From contig CM050449.1 of the NCBI GenBank assembly GCA_027563935.2, forward strand, positions 54,639,949 to 54,703,948: 64,000 nt of DNA. The letters run 5' to 3'. Below, piece by piece: positions 22,101 to 33,813 of this stretch. Position 1 is the stretch's first letter, and each line of letters opens with the position of its first letter. The position numbers and the translations under genes are program-made. Origin of the DNA: Costus lasius. Lineage: Eukaryota > Streptophyta > Magnoliopsida > Zingiberales > Costaceae. Below the pieces are notes generated by a model, which saw nothing but the letters and a program-made list of their open reading frames with translations, had not been told where the DNA came from and ran no database searches.

Positions 22101-22520
22101 CATTTAGAAACACAAGCGATCTCAAGTCAGAGGAAATATGTCACTTGCTTGCATATAAGGATTATTCACATTGTGACAAACAATTGAATATCCTAAGTAG
22201 GGTCTGTCCAGTACATCCAATACACCTATGAGTCTACATCTTATTCCATGCTCGAAGCATCCTATAAGATTAGAACACATATTAGTCTCAATCATATCAA
22301 GGCTGTCTCATGTTCACCAAGATATCTCGACTAAGGACAATGCTAATGTCAGCCAAGCTGAACACCATTGAGACATTATACAGAAGTATACATAACAGCA
22401 GCAGATAATGTAACAACCTGAATAACAACCATTGCCTTTATAAACTTATACATAGTTTATACATGATACTGAAATCATCCCAAAGGCCTCAAACATTAGC
22501 CTTAAGGGCATACCCCAACA
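19174..22520 (-). repeat. Copia-1 3' LTR, split by a solo LTR
   Basis: The LTR pieces are 19174-20223 and 21920-22520, about 1.65 kb together, matching the 5' LTR at 33814-35466. The first three bases (TGA) are missing at 19174, where CRM-2 LTR sequence joins directly through AAG. The right end TACCCCAACA at 22520 abuts the purine tract. Confidence 0.92.
20224..21914 (+). mobile_element. Solo LTR of the copia family (1691 bp), target duplication gtatg
   Basis: Starts TGTTGGGGTATGCCC and ends GGGGTTCCTTCA, with gtatg at 20219-20223 and 21915-21919. Removing it restores the Copia-1 LTR sequence seen uninterrupted at 34855-34870. It is in the opposite orientation to its host LTR. A TATA-like TTTATAAAAGG lies about 75 bp from its start. 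Confidence 0.96.
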
Positions 22521-22535
22521 ATCTCCCACTTGCAC
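22521..22535 (-). other. Polypurine tract of Copia-1
   Basis: The minus strand reads CAAGTGGGAGAT directly before the LTR start TGTTGGGG. The same tract occurs before the 3' LTRs of Copia-2 (28771-28782) and Copia-3. It would prime plus-strand DNA synthesis. Confidence 0.8.
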
Positions 22536-22540
22536 TTAAT

Positions 22541-23556
22541 CTAATGGTTGAGAAATCTCAAACCCATATTATTACAGTGCTTCTCATGCTTCTGCTGCGC
22601 CAGAGGCTTAGTAAGCGGGTCAGCTAGATTGTCATCTGTATGAACCTTGCAGATCTTGATCTCTCCACGATCTATGATCTCACGGATCAAATGAAACCTT
22701 CTCTGTATGTGCTTGGACTTCTGGTGTGACCGTGGTTCCTTTGCTTGTGCTATTGCTCCACTGTTATCACAGAAGATAACCAATGGATCAGCACTCGAAG
22801 GAACAACACCAAGTTCCTGAACGAACTTACGAATCCACACTGCCTCCTTGGATACTTCCGAGGCTGCAACATACTCGGCTTCTGTTGTGGAATCAGCAAC
22901 AATTGATTGTTTGAAACTCTTCCACACCACTGCTCCTCCATTCAAGCTAAAAACATAGCCTGATTGCGATCGGAAATCATCCTGGTCAGATTGGAACGAA
23001 GCGTCAGTATATCCTTCAATACTGAGTTCTTCCTGACTTCCATAAATCAAGAACATATCTTTGGTCCTCCGAAGATATTTCAAAATGTTCTTGACTGCAA
23101 TCCAGTGTGCCTCCCCTGGATTACTTTGGAATCGACTGGTCACGCTTAACCCGTAAGCGACGTCTGGGCGAGTACACAACATCGCATACATAATGGATCC
23201 AATAGCCGAAGCATAAGGCGTATTGTCCATTTCATCTTTCTCAGACTGTGTTTGAGGACACTGGCTCTTAGAAAGATTCAGACCATGTCTGACTGGAAGA
23301 TATCCTCTTTTAGAATTTTCTAAATGGAATCTCTCCAGGACTTTATCGATGTAAGTACTCTGGCACAGCCCGAGAAGCCTATTAGATCTATCTCTATAGA
23401 TCTGCACACCTAATACATAGGCTGTTTCTCCCAAATCTTTCATCTGGAAACATTTTCTTAACCATGCTTTGACTGCATGCAGTTCAGGAATATCGTTTCC
23501 AATGATCAAGATATCATCGACGTAGAGGACTAGGAAAGTAATCACGCTCCCACTAG
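22541..23556 (-). pseudogene. Copia-1 RT C-terminus and RNase H
   Basis: Reading from 23556 down, homology starts at SGSVITFLVLYVDD (RT active site intact) and runs through the RNase H motifs (YTDASFQSD, TTEAEYVAAS, CDNSGAIAQAKEP) to the terminal GLRFLNH and stop at 22541. About 340 codons are open with no lesion. The apparent N-terminal codons beyond 23556 are not RT but leader sequence of the abutting Copia-2. The N-terminal half of RT and most of integrase of Copia-1 are absent. Confidence 0.88.
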
Positions 23557-23568
23557 GAAAGATATCCT

Positions 23569-24876
23569 CTTTGGTGCATGCAAGGGCAGTGGATCTGACT
23601 AGATGGATGAGTGGATCCCTATCAATGGACCGTTGTAAGGTTGTAGGGCACATAAGAAAATTAAAATTGATGCCAATGGGTTTTCAAAATTTTATTTTCT
23701 TGTTAAAGGATCACATGTTGATTGGATGCCATAATATATGTTTATTTCATCTTATGTGGGTTGCCCTTTTAATGTCTGCTGTGCTGGGGCCTGCGAGCCT
23801 GGATTAAAATTGTAAATTAATTTATATTGTGATCTGCGCATCACTTTTATTTAATTTATAATGTGTAATTGACCTGCGAGTCAAACATGTCTAGATAGAT
23901 TAAATTGTAAGTTTAATCAGACATGAGCACATAGCACAGTTGGCAGAGGCGCATGCAGCAGAGGCTTGACCAGGTGGGAGGTCTAGGGTTCGACCCTATG
24001 ACAGGCGCATCTACCTGGTGGGTGCACCTAAGCTGCAGAGGGCGCTTGGGCCCTGGTCTGGGCCAGATGAGAGGCAAAAGACCCAAAAAGCAAGTGAAGA
24101 CTTAAGATAACTTAAGGTCTTACCTAGGCTTAATGGGCGTTTACCACATAAGATCATCATGCTTTCTTTTATTGTTTATATAATTAGAATTGCATGATTT
24201 ATTTATCTTCTGCTATCACCATAGGGTTTGCATGATAGTTAAGAAGATAAAAGACCGTTAAAATCCAACGCAAAAAATATCAAGCTCGATAGCCTTCTGA
24301 CGCGAAACCTCACTGTTCTGACTATCGTTGGAGCCGTGTTGTACCCACTCAGTGGGCACGTCCATCTATCTTCAGACGGGTGTGCGATTTCACCTGCGTG
24401 TTACAGAGAAGGGATTTATCGCTTCTCGTTGCTCAGCATAGCACGTGGTGGTCCAGGGAGTAGGTCAGGTCAGCTTGACCATGTAGGCTACATATGTGGC
24501 ACATATGGTAGCACATGGAGGCAGCCATCTGTGGGATCAGAGACTGTGTTGTACCAACTCAGTTGGCACAGTCGGCTGGATTGCCCAGATGAAGGGGAAT
24601 CGCACGGGTTGGCGATTGGCAGGGACTGCCTACCAGAAATTAATGCTTGTACTCTCTGTGCTTCTTATCTCGCCTGAGCGGGACGCGGAGACCAAGTATG
24701 AAATCTGGATCCCATCTCACTAAAAGAGTGTTACTCTTTCGGGGCTGTTTTGCTGGATTTTTTAGCCAGATAAAATAGTGAGAAAAGAATCATTCTTAAG
24801 TCCTGGGTTGATTCTAAACATTGATACTGACCTTGCTGTTCTTGCATTGTTGTAGATTCCTGCAGCAACGAACACC
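23569..24876 (+). other. Copia-2 leader with tRNA-like boxes and stem-loops
   Basis: It aligns to the Copia-1 leader read in reverse. It holds an exact box A consensus (TAGCACAGTTGG, 23932) and a near-exact box B (GGTTCGACCCT, 23987), then two stem-loops at 24341-24359 and 24551-24569. No conserved ORF is present. A TTGTTGTAG acceptor-like sequence ends about 20 bp before the gag ATG. Confidence 0.6.
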
Positions 24877-27800
24877 ATGAGCTTCAATGTGCGATCCCTA
24901 CTGGAAAGGGAGAAGTTTGCTGGGCCAAACTTCTCAGACTGGTACGGACACCTTAAGATTGTTCTTAAGGCAGAGAGGAAACTGTATGTCCTCGAGACGG
25001 CTATACCGTCTCAACCCGCTGCGAACGCCGCAAGGGCGGTTCGCGATGCCTATGAAAAGCATGTCAATGATAGCATTGATGTTGCTTGCCTGATGCTAGC
25101 GTCTATGACGCCACCGCTGCAGCGTCAGCATGAGGATATGTCTGCTATAGAAATTATAGCAAACCTCAAGATGCTGTATGCTGCACAGGCGAGGACTGAA
25201 CGCTATAATCTGACCAAGCTTTTCTTTCAGAGCAAACTGACTGAAGGGAGTCCAGTGGGAGCTCATGTGCTCAAGATGATTGGGCACAAGGAGGCTCTAG
25301 AGAAACTGGGGCATACCATCAATCAGGAGCTTGCTGTAGACATTATTCTGCAGTCTCTCCCGGCCTCCTTCGATGCGTTCATTATTAATTTTAATATGAA
25401 CAAGATCGACTGTACTCCGGCAGAGTTGCTGAATATGCTCTTGACTACAGAGGAGACTCTCAAGGGAAAGCCTTCAACCTCTGTCTTGATGTTCCCTTCC
25501 AGGAACAAGAAGAAGGGGAAGAAGGGCAAAGCCCCTGTCAAGAACTACAGCAAGGCTCTGAAACAAAAGGTGAAGCGGTCGAAGGGACAACAGATGTTTC
25601 CACTGTGGCCAGCTGGGTCACTGGAAAAAGGACTGTAAAGCGCTCCAAGGAGACAAGAAGGGAAGCATCGCTTCTGGCTCAGGTATATTTGTGACTGAGG
25701 TCATGATATCTTCTTCTTCCATATCATGGGTGTTGGACACTGCATGTGGAGTTCACATTTGTTCAAATGTACAGGAACTCAAGAGAAGAAGACAGGTGGG
25801 ACAGCATGAGGTGGACCTACGAGTTGGAAACGGGGCACGGGTTGCTGCTGTTGCTGTAGGAACTTATTACATCTCATTACCATCTGGACTTGTATTAGAA
25901 CTAAACAATTGTTATTTTGTTCCAAGTATTACGAAAAATATTATCTCTATTCCTGCTCTTGTCAGGAAAGGATTTTCCTTTGAATGCAATATTTCAAAGT
26001 GTGTAATTTCTTATGATAATATTGTTTATGCTTCTGGATCAATTAACAATGGGTTATTCATGTTGGACATGGAATGTTCTATACAAAACATTGATAATAA
26101 GAAAGCCAAGTATGCTGATGACAGCACCTTGCTATGGCATAGTCGTTTAGGCCATATTAACAAGAAACGCATTAAGCGGTTGCATGATCATGGACTGCTG
26201 GGATCATTCTCCAATGAGGAGATTGATACATGCAAAGCTTGTTTAATGGGTAAAATGACGAAGGCTCCTTTTCCTCACAAAGGTCAAAGGGCTTCGGGTT
26301 TACTTGACCTTATACACAGTGATGTGTGTGGGCCATTTAGTAAACATGCCAGAGGTGGCTATTCGTACTTCATTACCTTTACTGATGATTTCAGTAGATA
26401 TGGGTATGTCTATTTAATGAGACATAAGAGTGAATCTTTTGACAAGTTCAAAGAGTTCAAAAATGAAGTACAAAATCAGCTAGGCCGAAATATCAAGGCA
26501 CTTCGCTCAGATCGAGGTGGAGAATACCTAAGTCAAGAGTTTACTGACTATCTGAAGGAGTTTGGGATTATCTCACAGCTCACTCCGCCAGGAACACCGC
26601 AATGGAATGGTGTGTCCGAGAGGAGGAACAGAACCTTACTGGATATGTTTCGTTCTATGATGAGTCAAGCTACTCTACCTTACTCCTTTTGGGGATTTGC
26701 ACTGGAAACAGCTGCAAAGGTACTAAACCGAGTGCCATCCAAGGCAGTTTCAAAGACTCCATATGAGTTATGGTATGGGAAACAGCCGAGCTTGACATTT
26801 ATTAAGATCTGGGGTTGCGAGGCTTACGTCAAAAAGCTCGCCTCTGGGAAACTAGAGAGCAGATCTGAGAAATGTATCTTTGTCGGTTACCCTAAGGAAA
26901 CTAAGGGTTATTATTTCTACGATCCCAAAGAGAACAAAGTATTTGTTGCTCGGACGGCCATTTTTCTTGAGAAGGAGTTTCTTCGACAAGAGGCCAGTGG
27001 GAGAAAAATAAAGCTGGATGAGAATCCAGAGGAAGGACAAAGTAGTCAAGCACAGTTGGATGAGCCTGAGCCGGTAGAACAGGTTATTGAACAACCTGAG
27101 GCTCAGATATCACGGGAACCGCGAAGATCGGGAAGGATCCGTCGATAGCCTGAGCGCTATGACGGAGTCTACATCATTGAAAATGATGAACCCCTCACTT
27201 ATGCGGATGCGGTCAGTGGACTGGAGTCAGCTAGATGGCTTGAAGCTATGCGAGCCGAGATGGACTCCATGTCAGATAACCAGGTCTGGGATTTGGTTGA
27301 TCCGCCTCCGGGAGTGATCCCTATAGGCTGTAAATGGATCTTCAAGAAGAAGATTGACATGGATGGTAACGTGGTTACCTATAAAGGCAGGCTAGTTGCG
27401 AAAGGTTTCAAACAAATCTACGGGATAGATTATGATGAAACTTTCTCTCCTGTAGCCATGTTTAAGTCTATTCGGATTCTTTTCGCGATAGCAGCATATT
27501 ACGATTATGAGATCTGGCAGATGGATGTGAAGACCGCTTTCCTTAATGGAAAACTGGATGAGGATGTGTATATGACACAACCTGAAGGTTTCACTATTCC
27601 ATCAGATCGTCATAAAATATGCAAGTTAAAGAAGTCCATTTATGGACTTAAACAAGCATCTAGAAGCTGGAATATTCGTTTTGATGAATCAATCTGTGAA
27701 TTTGGTTTCATTAAGAATGAAGACGACCCGTGTGTATATAAGAGGTTTAGTGGGAGCGTGATTACTTTCCTAGTCCTCTACGTCGATGATATCTTAATCA

Positions 27801-28762
27801 TTGGAAACGATATTCCTGAACTGCATGCTGTTAAAGCATGGTTAGGAAAATGTTTCCAGATGAAAGATTTAGGAGAAGCAGCCTATGTATTAGGTGTGAA
27901 GATCTACAGAGATAGATCTAAGAGGCTTCTCGGGCTGTGCCAGAGTACTTACATCGATAAGGTCCTGGAGAGATTCCATTTAGAGAATTCTAAAAGAGGA
28001 TATCTTCCAGTCAGACATGGTCTGAATCTTTCAAAGAGTCAGTGTCCACAAACACAGACTGAGAAAGATGAAATGGACAATACGCCTTATGCTTCGGCTA
28101 TTGGGTCCATTATGTATGCGATGTTATGTACTCGCCCAGACGCCGCTTACGGGTTAAGCGTGACCAGTCGGTTCCAAAGTAATCCAGGTCAGGCACACTG
28201 GATTGCGGTCAAGAACATTTTGAAATATCTGCGGAGGACCAAAGATATGTTCTTGATATATGGTGGTCAGGAAGAACTCAGTATTGAAGGATATACTGAC
28301 GCTTCGTTCCAATCTGACCAGGATGATTTCCGATCGTAATCAGGCTATGTTTTTAGCTTGAATGGAGGAGCAGTGGTGTGGAAAAGTTTCAAACAGTCTA
28401 TTGTTGCTGATTCCACAACAAAAGCCGAGTATGTTGCAGCCTCGGAAGCATCCAAGGAGGCAGTGTGGATTCGTAAGTTCGTTCAAGAACTTGGTGTTGT
28501 TCCATTGAGTGCAGATCCTTTGGTTATCTTTTGTGATAACACTGGAGCAATCGCACAAGCAAAGGAACCACGGTCGCACCAGAAGTCCAAGCACATACAG
28601 AGACGGTTTCACTTGATCCGGGAGATCATTGATCGTGGCGAGATCAAAATCTGCAAGGTTCATACAGATGACAATCTGGCTGACCCGCTTACCAAGCCTC
28701 TGGCGCAGCAGAAGCATGAGAAGCACTGTAATAATATGGGTTTGAGATTTCTCAACCATTAG
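24877..28762 (+). pseudogene. Copia-2 gag-pol, three lesions
   Basis: The ATG at 24877 (MSFNVRSLLEREKF) starts a copia gag with Lys-rich C-terminus. An extra G near 25584 shifts the frame just before the zinc knuckle, so gag reads to a false stop at 25636. Pol then follows in one frame: protease LDTACG (about 25735), integrase HHCC (LLWHSRLGHINKKR) and core (HSDVCGP, FTDDFSRYG, GVSERRNRT), TAG at 27146-27148 (Gln codon), RT (QMDVKTAFLNG, YVDDILIIGND), TAA at 28337-28339 (Gln codon), and RNase H to the stop at 28760. All catalytic motifs are intact. The proteins would be capsid, protease, integrase and RT/RNase H in virus-like particles. The two nonsense codons are both C-to-T. Confidence 0.92.
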
Positions 28763-28770
28763 ATTAAGTG

Positions 28771-28782
28771 CAAGTGGGAGAT
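28771..28782 (+). other. Polypurine tract of Copia-2
   Basis: CAAGTGGGAGAT immediately before the LTR start TGTTGGGG at 28783, identical to the tract of Copia-1. Confidence 0.8.
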
Positions 28783-30472
28783 TGTTGGGGTATGCCCTTA
28801 AGGCTAATGTTTGAGGCCTTGGGATTCTATCAGTATCATGTATATAAACTCTTATGTTTATAAAGGCAATGGTTGTTATTCAGTATGTTACATTGTCTGC
28901 TGCAATAAGTGTGCTTCTGAATAATGTCTCAATGCTGTTCAGCTAGGCTGACATGCTGTAATGTCCTTAGTCGAGATATCTTGGTGAACATGAGACAGCC
29001 TTGATATGATTGAGACTAATATGTGTTCTAATCTATAGGATGCTTCGAGCATGGAATAAGATGTAGACTCATGGGTACATTGGATGTACTGGACAGACCC
29101 TACTAGGATAATCAATTGCTTGTCACAATGTGAATAATCCTTGTATGCATCAAGTGGCACATGTCCTCTGACTTGAGATCACTTGTGTATCTAAATAATG
29201 ATTGTCATTGTTTTGAGGTAGTTCAATATCATTTGAAAGATAATGGTTATAGACTATCTTGGATAATGATCATGAGTTAGGTTAGGACACTAGTGATAGA
29301 TATAGGATTGCCGTCTCCTTGTTTAAGGAGTGTGATGTTCTAAAGGGGCGCCCCCTAAATGAGATGATTGAGAAAGTGTATGGCCATACCCAGGTGACTA
29401 TGTTCATCTGGTCTAATCATGCTCATCATATTGGAGCTACAGGCTTGACACGCTTGTCCAATAAGAACATCCAGTGGCAAAGGAAACATGTATGCCTTGT
29501 GAAGTGGATTCACACTTGTGCTGTGGTTTGGGTGTAGTCTTGGAAGACTATTTCCTTTATATCGGGAGATAGTGATGTGTTGCTAGATACCCCTCACTGA
29601 TTGTGATAACGTAAGTTATCGTTACCGACATTTAAAGGAAACCCTCAGGGTCGCACAATTTGATGATATGGCTTACTTAAGTCAGATCGTGTGGACGGAA
29701 TTGTTTGGGTTCAGTTTAAAGGGCTTTAGTCTCTGATTGTAAGTGAGATCTGGACTGATCATGTTTGATTGATTAGGGCTTGAGATCGGTAAGCTTCGAT
29801 CGAGAGATTGGATGCTGGATCGTGAGATCAAGAGCATCAGGAGATGAACGGTTAGATCATGAGCCATTTGGTTCATAGAAGGTCTAGACCATGGCTTGGC
29901 TTGGTTTGATTTGGTCTTTGAACCAAATTCAATTGAACCAAATCAATGAACCGGTTCAACGCTTGGTTCAAAGAGAAGATTCGATGGTTCACTTGGAGTG
30001 AACGCATGAGGCTTTGAATACTTACCATTTTGGGAAATCGGTTTCCAAAATGAATGTAAGTAACGCCTCCACATTAGTGTGGAAGGTTACACTCTCGCCT
30101 CTAGTGAATCTCTCTCTTTCGGTGGTGAGCAATTCACGAAAAGAAGAGAAGGAACTCTCGCCAAGCAAGAAGTTCTCCCCCCCTTTTTCCATACGGCAAG
30201 GACCCTTGAAGAATCTTGCTAGCACAAGGATCACAAGGGGTAGGCCACATCACTTTGTGTGCGTCACTTGTGGAGAAGATCTCGTTTGGTCTTTGCTTCC
30301 AAACCGACATCCAATCTAATGGCATTGGTATGATCCCTTTGAGATCTTTTCGTTTATACAAGTTAATCATATGAACTACATGCGATCTTGTTGGTGAAAC
30401 CCCTAAAAACTACATGCGCCGCTCCCTTTAGGGTTTCACCCCCCTTGCGCTCCCCCTTGAAGGGGACTTTCA
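28783..30472 (+). repeat. Copia-2 3' LTR (1690 bp)
   Basis: TGTTGGGGTATGCCC to GGGGACTTTCA. A TATA-like TTTATAAAGG occurs near 28855, the shared stem-loop GATAACGTAAGTTATC near 29605, and a CCCCTTGAAGGGG inverted repeat just before the end. The right flank is Copia-1 integrase. Confidence 0.93.
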
Positions 30473-31990
30473 AATGTTTACTAAATGGCCCACACACATC
30501 ACTGTGAATAAGGTCAAGTAAACCTGAAGCCCTTTGACCTTTATTAGAAAAAGGAGTCTTCGTCATTTTGCCCATTAAACAAGCTTTGCATGTATCAAGC
30601 TCCTCATAGGAGAATGATCCCAGCAGTCCATGGTCATGCAACCGCTTAATGCGCTTCTTGTTAATATGGCCTAAACGACTATGCCATAGCAAGGTGCTGT
30701 CATCAGCATACTTGGCTTTCTTATTATCAATTTGTTGTACGGAACAATCCATGTCCAACATGTATAACCCATTGTTAATTGAGCTAGTAGCATAAACAAT
30801 ATTATCAAATGAAATACAACACTTTAAAGTTTTGCATTCAAAAGAAAAACCTTTCCTGACAAGAGCAGGAATAGAGATAATATTCTTGGTTATGCTCGGT
30901 ACAAAATAACAATTGTCAAGTTCTAATACAAGACCAGATGGTAAAGAGATGTTATATTCTCCTACAGCAACAGCAGCAACCCGTGCCCCGTTTCCAACTC
31001 GTAGGTCCACCTCATGCTGTCCCACCTGTCTTCTTCTCTTGAGTTCCTGTACATTTGAACAAATGTGAACTCCACATGCAGTGTCCAACACCCATGAAAT
31101 AGAAGAAGCTACCATGACTTCAGTCACGTAAATACCTGAGCCAGAAGTGAAAGGCTAGCTTCCCTTCTTCTCTCCTTGGAGCGCTTTACAGTCCTTCTTC
31201 CAGTGACCGAGCTGGCCACAATGGAAACATCTGTTGTCCTTTGACCGCTTTATCTTTTGTTTCAGAGCCTTGTTGTAGTTCTTGATAGGGGCTTTGCCCT
31301 TCTTCCCCTTCTTCTTGTTCCTTGAAGGAACCAGCAAGACAGAGGAGGAAGGCTTTCCCTTCTCAAGAGTCTGCTCTGTGGTACAGAGCATGTTCAGTAA
31401 CTCTGCCGGAGTACAATCGATCTTGTTCATATTAAAATTAATAATGAACGGATCAAAAGAGGCCGGGAGAGACTGCAGGATAATGTCTACAACAAGTTCC
31501 TGATTGATGGTGTGTCCCAGTTTCTCTAGAGCCTCCTTGTACCCGATCATCTTGAGTACGTGAGCTCCCACTGGACTCCCTTCAGTCAGTTTGCTCTGAA
31601 AGAAAAGTTTCGTCAAGTTATAGCGTTCAGTCCTTGCCTGTGCAGCATACAGCATCTTGAGATTTGCTATAATATCAATAGCAGATAAATCCTCATGCTG
31701 ACGCTGGAGCTCTGGTGTCATTGACGCAAGCATAAGGCAAGCGACATCAGTACTATCACTGACGTGCTTCTCATAAGCATCCCGAACCGCCCTTGCGGCG
31801 TTCGCTGCGGGTTGAGCCGGTATTGCCGTCTCAAGGACATACAGTTTCCTCTCAGCCTTAAGAACAATCTTAAGCTGTCTGTACCAGTCTGAGAAGTTTG
31901 GCCCAGCAAACTTCTCCTTTTCCAGTATGGATCGCAGATTGAGCCCTGTGGTGTTCGTTGCTGCAGGAATCTACAACATTGCAAGAACAA
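30473..31990 (-). pseudogene. Copia-1 gag, protease and start of integrase
   Basis: The gag frame reads down from about 31945 (EKEKFAGPNFSDWY) through a zinc knuckle (CFHCGQLGHWKKDC, about 31195-31235) to an in-frame TAG at 31155-31157. The protease follows (SWVLDTACGVHIC), then GAG-pre-integrase and the integrase HHCC finger (LLWHSRLGHINKKR..CKACLMGK). It stops abruptly after HSDVCGPFSKH at about 30477, where Copia-2 is inserted. The initiator codon is lost: where Copia-2 has ATGAGC, this copy has ACAGGG, so the first usable Met is inside gag (31733). Confidence 0.87.
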
Positions 31991-33799
31991 CAAGGTCAGT
32001 ACCCATGTTAGAATCAATCCAGGACTTAAGAATGATTCTTTTCTCACTATTTTATCTGACTGAAAAATCCAATAAAACAGTCCGAAAGAGTAAAACCCCT
32101 TTTAGTGAGATGGGATCCATATTTCATACTTGGTCTCCGCGTCCCGCTCAGGCGAGATAAGATGCACAGAGAGTTCAAGCACTAATCACTGGTAGGCTAT
32201 CCATGCCAATCGCCAACCCGTGCGATTCCCCTTCATCTGGGCAATCCAGCAGACTGTGCCAACTGAGTTGGTACAACACAGTCTCTGATTCCACAGATGG
32301 CTGCCTCCATATAGCTAGCATATGCTCAATATGTAGCCTACATGGTCAAGCTGACCTGACCTACTCCCTGGACCACCACGTGCTATGCTGAGCAACGAGA
32401 AGCGATAAATCCCTTCTCTGTAACACGCAGGTGTAATCACACACCGTCTGAAGATAGATGGGCGTGCCCACTGAGTGGGTACAACACGGCCCCAACGATA
32501 GTCAGAACAGCGAGGTTTCGCGTCAGAAGGCTATCGAGCTTGATATTTTACGTTGGATTTTAACGGTCCATTAATCTTCTTACTATCATGCAATATCTAT
32601 GGTGATAGCAAAACAATAAATCATGCATGTGCTAATCTTACTTAAAACAGTAAATTGAAAGCACAATTATCTTATGTGGTAAATGCCCATTAAGCCTAAG
32701 TAAAAACCCTAGTTTTACACAAGTTTTCACTTGAGCTCTTTATGGGTCTCTTTCACTTCATCTGGCCCAGCCCGGGCCCAAGCGCCCTCTGCAGTCCAAA
32801 TGCATGCGCCCACCAGACTGGTTGCGCCTGTTCTAGAGTCGAACTCTAGACCTCCCACCTGGTGAAGCCACTTGCTGCAAGCGCCTCTGCCATGTGTGCT
32901 CTGTGCTCATGTCTAATCAAATTACATTTTAATCTATCTAGACATGGTTTGACACGCAGGTCAATTATACATTTTTCATAAATTGAAATGTGATTCGCAG
33001 ATCACAATAAAATTTATAAAATTAATTCCAGGCACGCAGGCCCCAGCACAGCACACAAATAAAAGGGCAGCCCACATAAGATTAAATAGACACCCAATCA
33101 GGTTAAATAAGCATACATGTGATCCAATCAGAAAATAAAATTTTTGAAAAACCCATGGCATCAATTTTATTTCCTTATATGCCCTACTACCTTACAACGG
33201 TCCATTAATAGGGATCCACTCATCAGACCAAGTCAGACCCACTGCCCTTGCATGCACCCAGTCATAACTGACTTGTGTTGACCTAGTGGTCAACTATGCA
33301 TGCCTTGAGGGCTGAACGTCCCACATGATTTCTGGCAGGTGGGTGTGACCCTGGGCCTTAATCATGATCGTTCACTAGGCGCCTCAATCAGACATCGCTA
33401 ATCGCCCTTCTGCAGTCGGCCTATAGCCACCTGTATGCGTGCGCATAGGTGCTATCTAGCCGACCCATCTAGGTTGTCAGATGGTCTGATCAGGCTGTTG
33501 GGTCCAGACTAGACTGACGACTTCAACCCTAGTAACCCGTCTAAGTATATCAAGTAGGCGCTTTAGAGATCTAGGTGAGGGGCGCGCAAGACAATAAGTT
33601 TTTTGATAAAAACTTCTCCCTATGCGCAAACAAGCATCATACATGCGCAAGCTTGGAAGAAAACAAGATACATGTAGTTCTAAACCATGAACTATATTTT
33701 CGCATGATGCCCAAAAGATGCGCATGTAGTAGATCTACCATAAGCTTATAACAAACATGGATCACAATAAAAGCAATCATATGCATGAAGCCAAAACTT
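31991..33799 (-). other. Copia-1 leader between primer site and gag (about 1.8 kb)
   Basis: No coding frame is credible. The leader is shared with Copia-2 and carries two paired stem-loops (32464-32482 and 32256-32274) and a tRNA-like box B (32835-32847, GAGTTCGACTCT on the minus strand). It ends in TTGTTCTTGCAATGTTGTAG just before gag, which resembles a 3' splice site. Long structured leaders are where packaging and translation signals usually lie; function here is inference. Confidence 0.6.
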
Positions 33800-33811
33800 G
33801 CTCTGATACCA
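33800..33811 (-). other. Primer-binding site of Copia-1, initiator tRNA-Met
   Basis: The minus strand reads TGGTATCAGAGC, two bases after the LTR end at 33814. It is a full match to the usual plant Met-tRNA site. Confidence 0.95.
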
Positions 33812-33813
33812 AT

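Larger units (their letters stand above)
23557..30472 (+). mobile_element. Copia-2: plus-strand copia element lacking its 5' LTR, inside Copia-1
   Basis: The leader (from about 23569), gag-pol, purine tract and a full 3' LTR (28783-30472) are present. The 5' LTR, primer site and roughly the first half-kilobase of leader are missing. On the right it abuts the Copia-1 integrase frame at 30473 (aatgt would be the target copy). On the left it abuts Copia-1 RT, skipping the Copia-1 sequence between. A single deletion after insertion, removing the Copia-2 5' end plus the Copia-1 RT/integrase middle, explains both. It belongs to the same family as Copia-1 and lies in opposite orientation. Confidence 0.86.

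Noticed and set aside
23932..24010. Functional tRNA gene
   Set aside because: Boxes A and B are present but no acceptor stem or cloverleaf is apparent and the spacing is long; treated as a tRNA/SINE-like remnant.
24336..24677. 113-residue ORF in the copia leader
   Set aside because: Not open in the matching Copia-1 leader; the region is better explained by paired stem-loops.
33477..33725. 82-residue minus-strand ORF in the Copia-1 leader
   Set aside because: Located between primer site and gag with no protein features; the corresponding part of Copia-2 is deleted so conservation cannot be tested.
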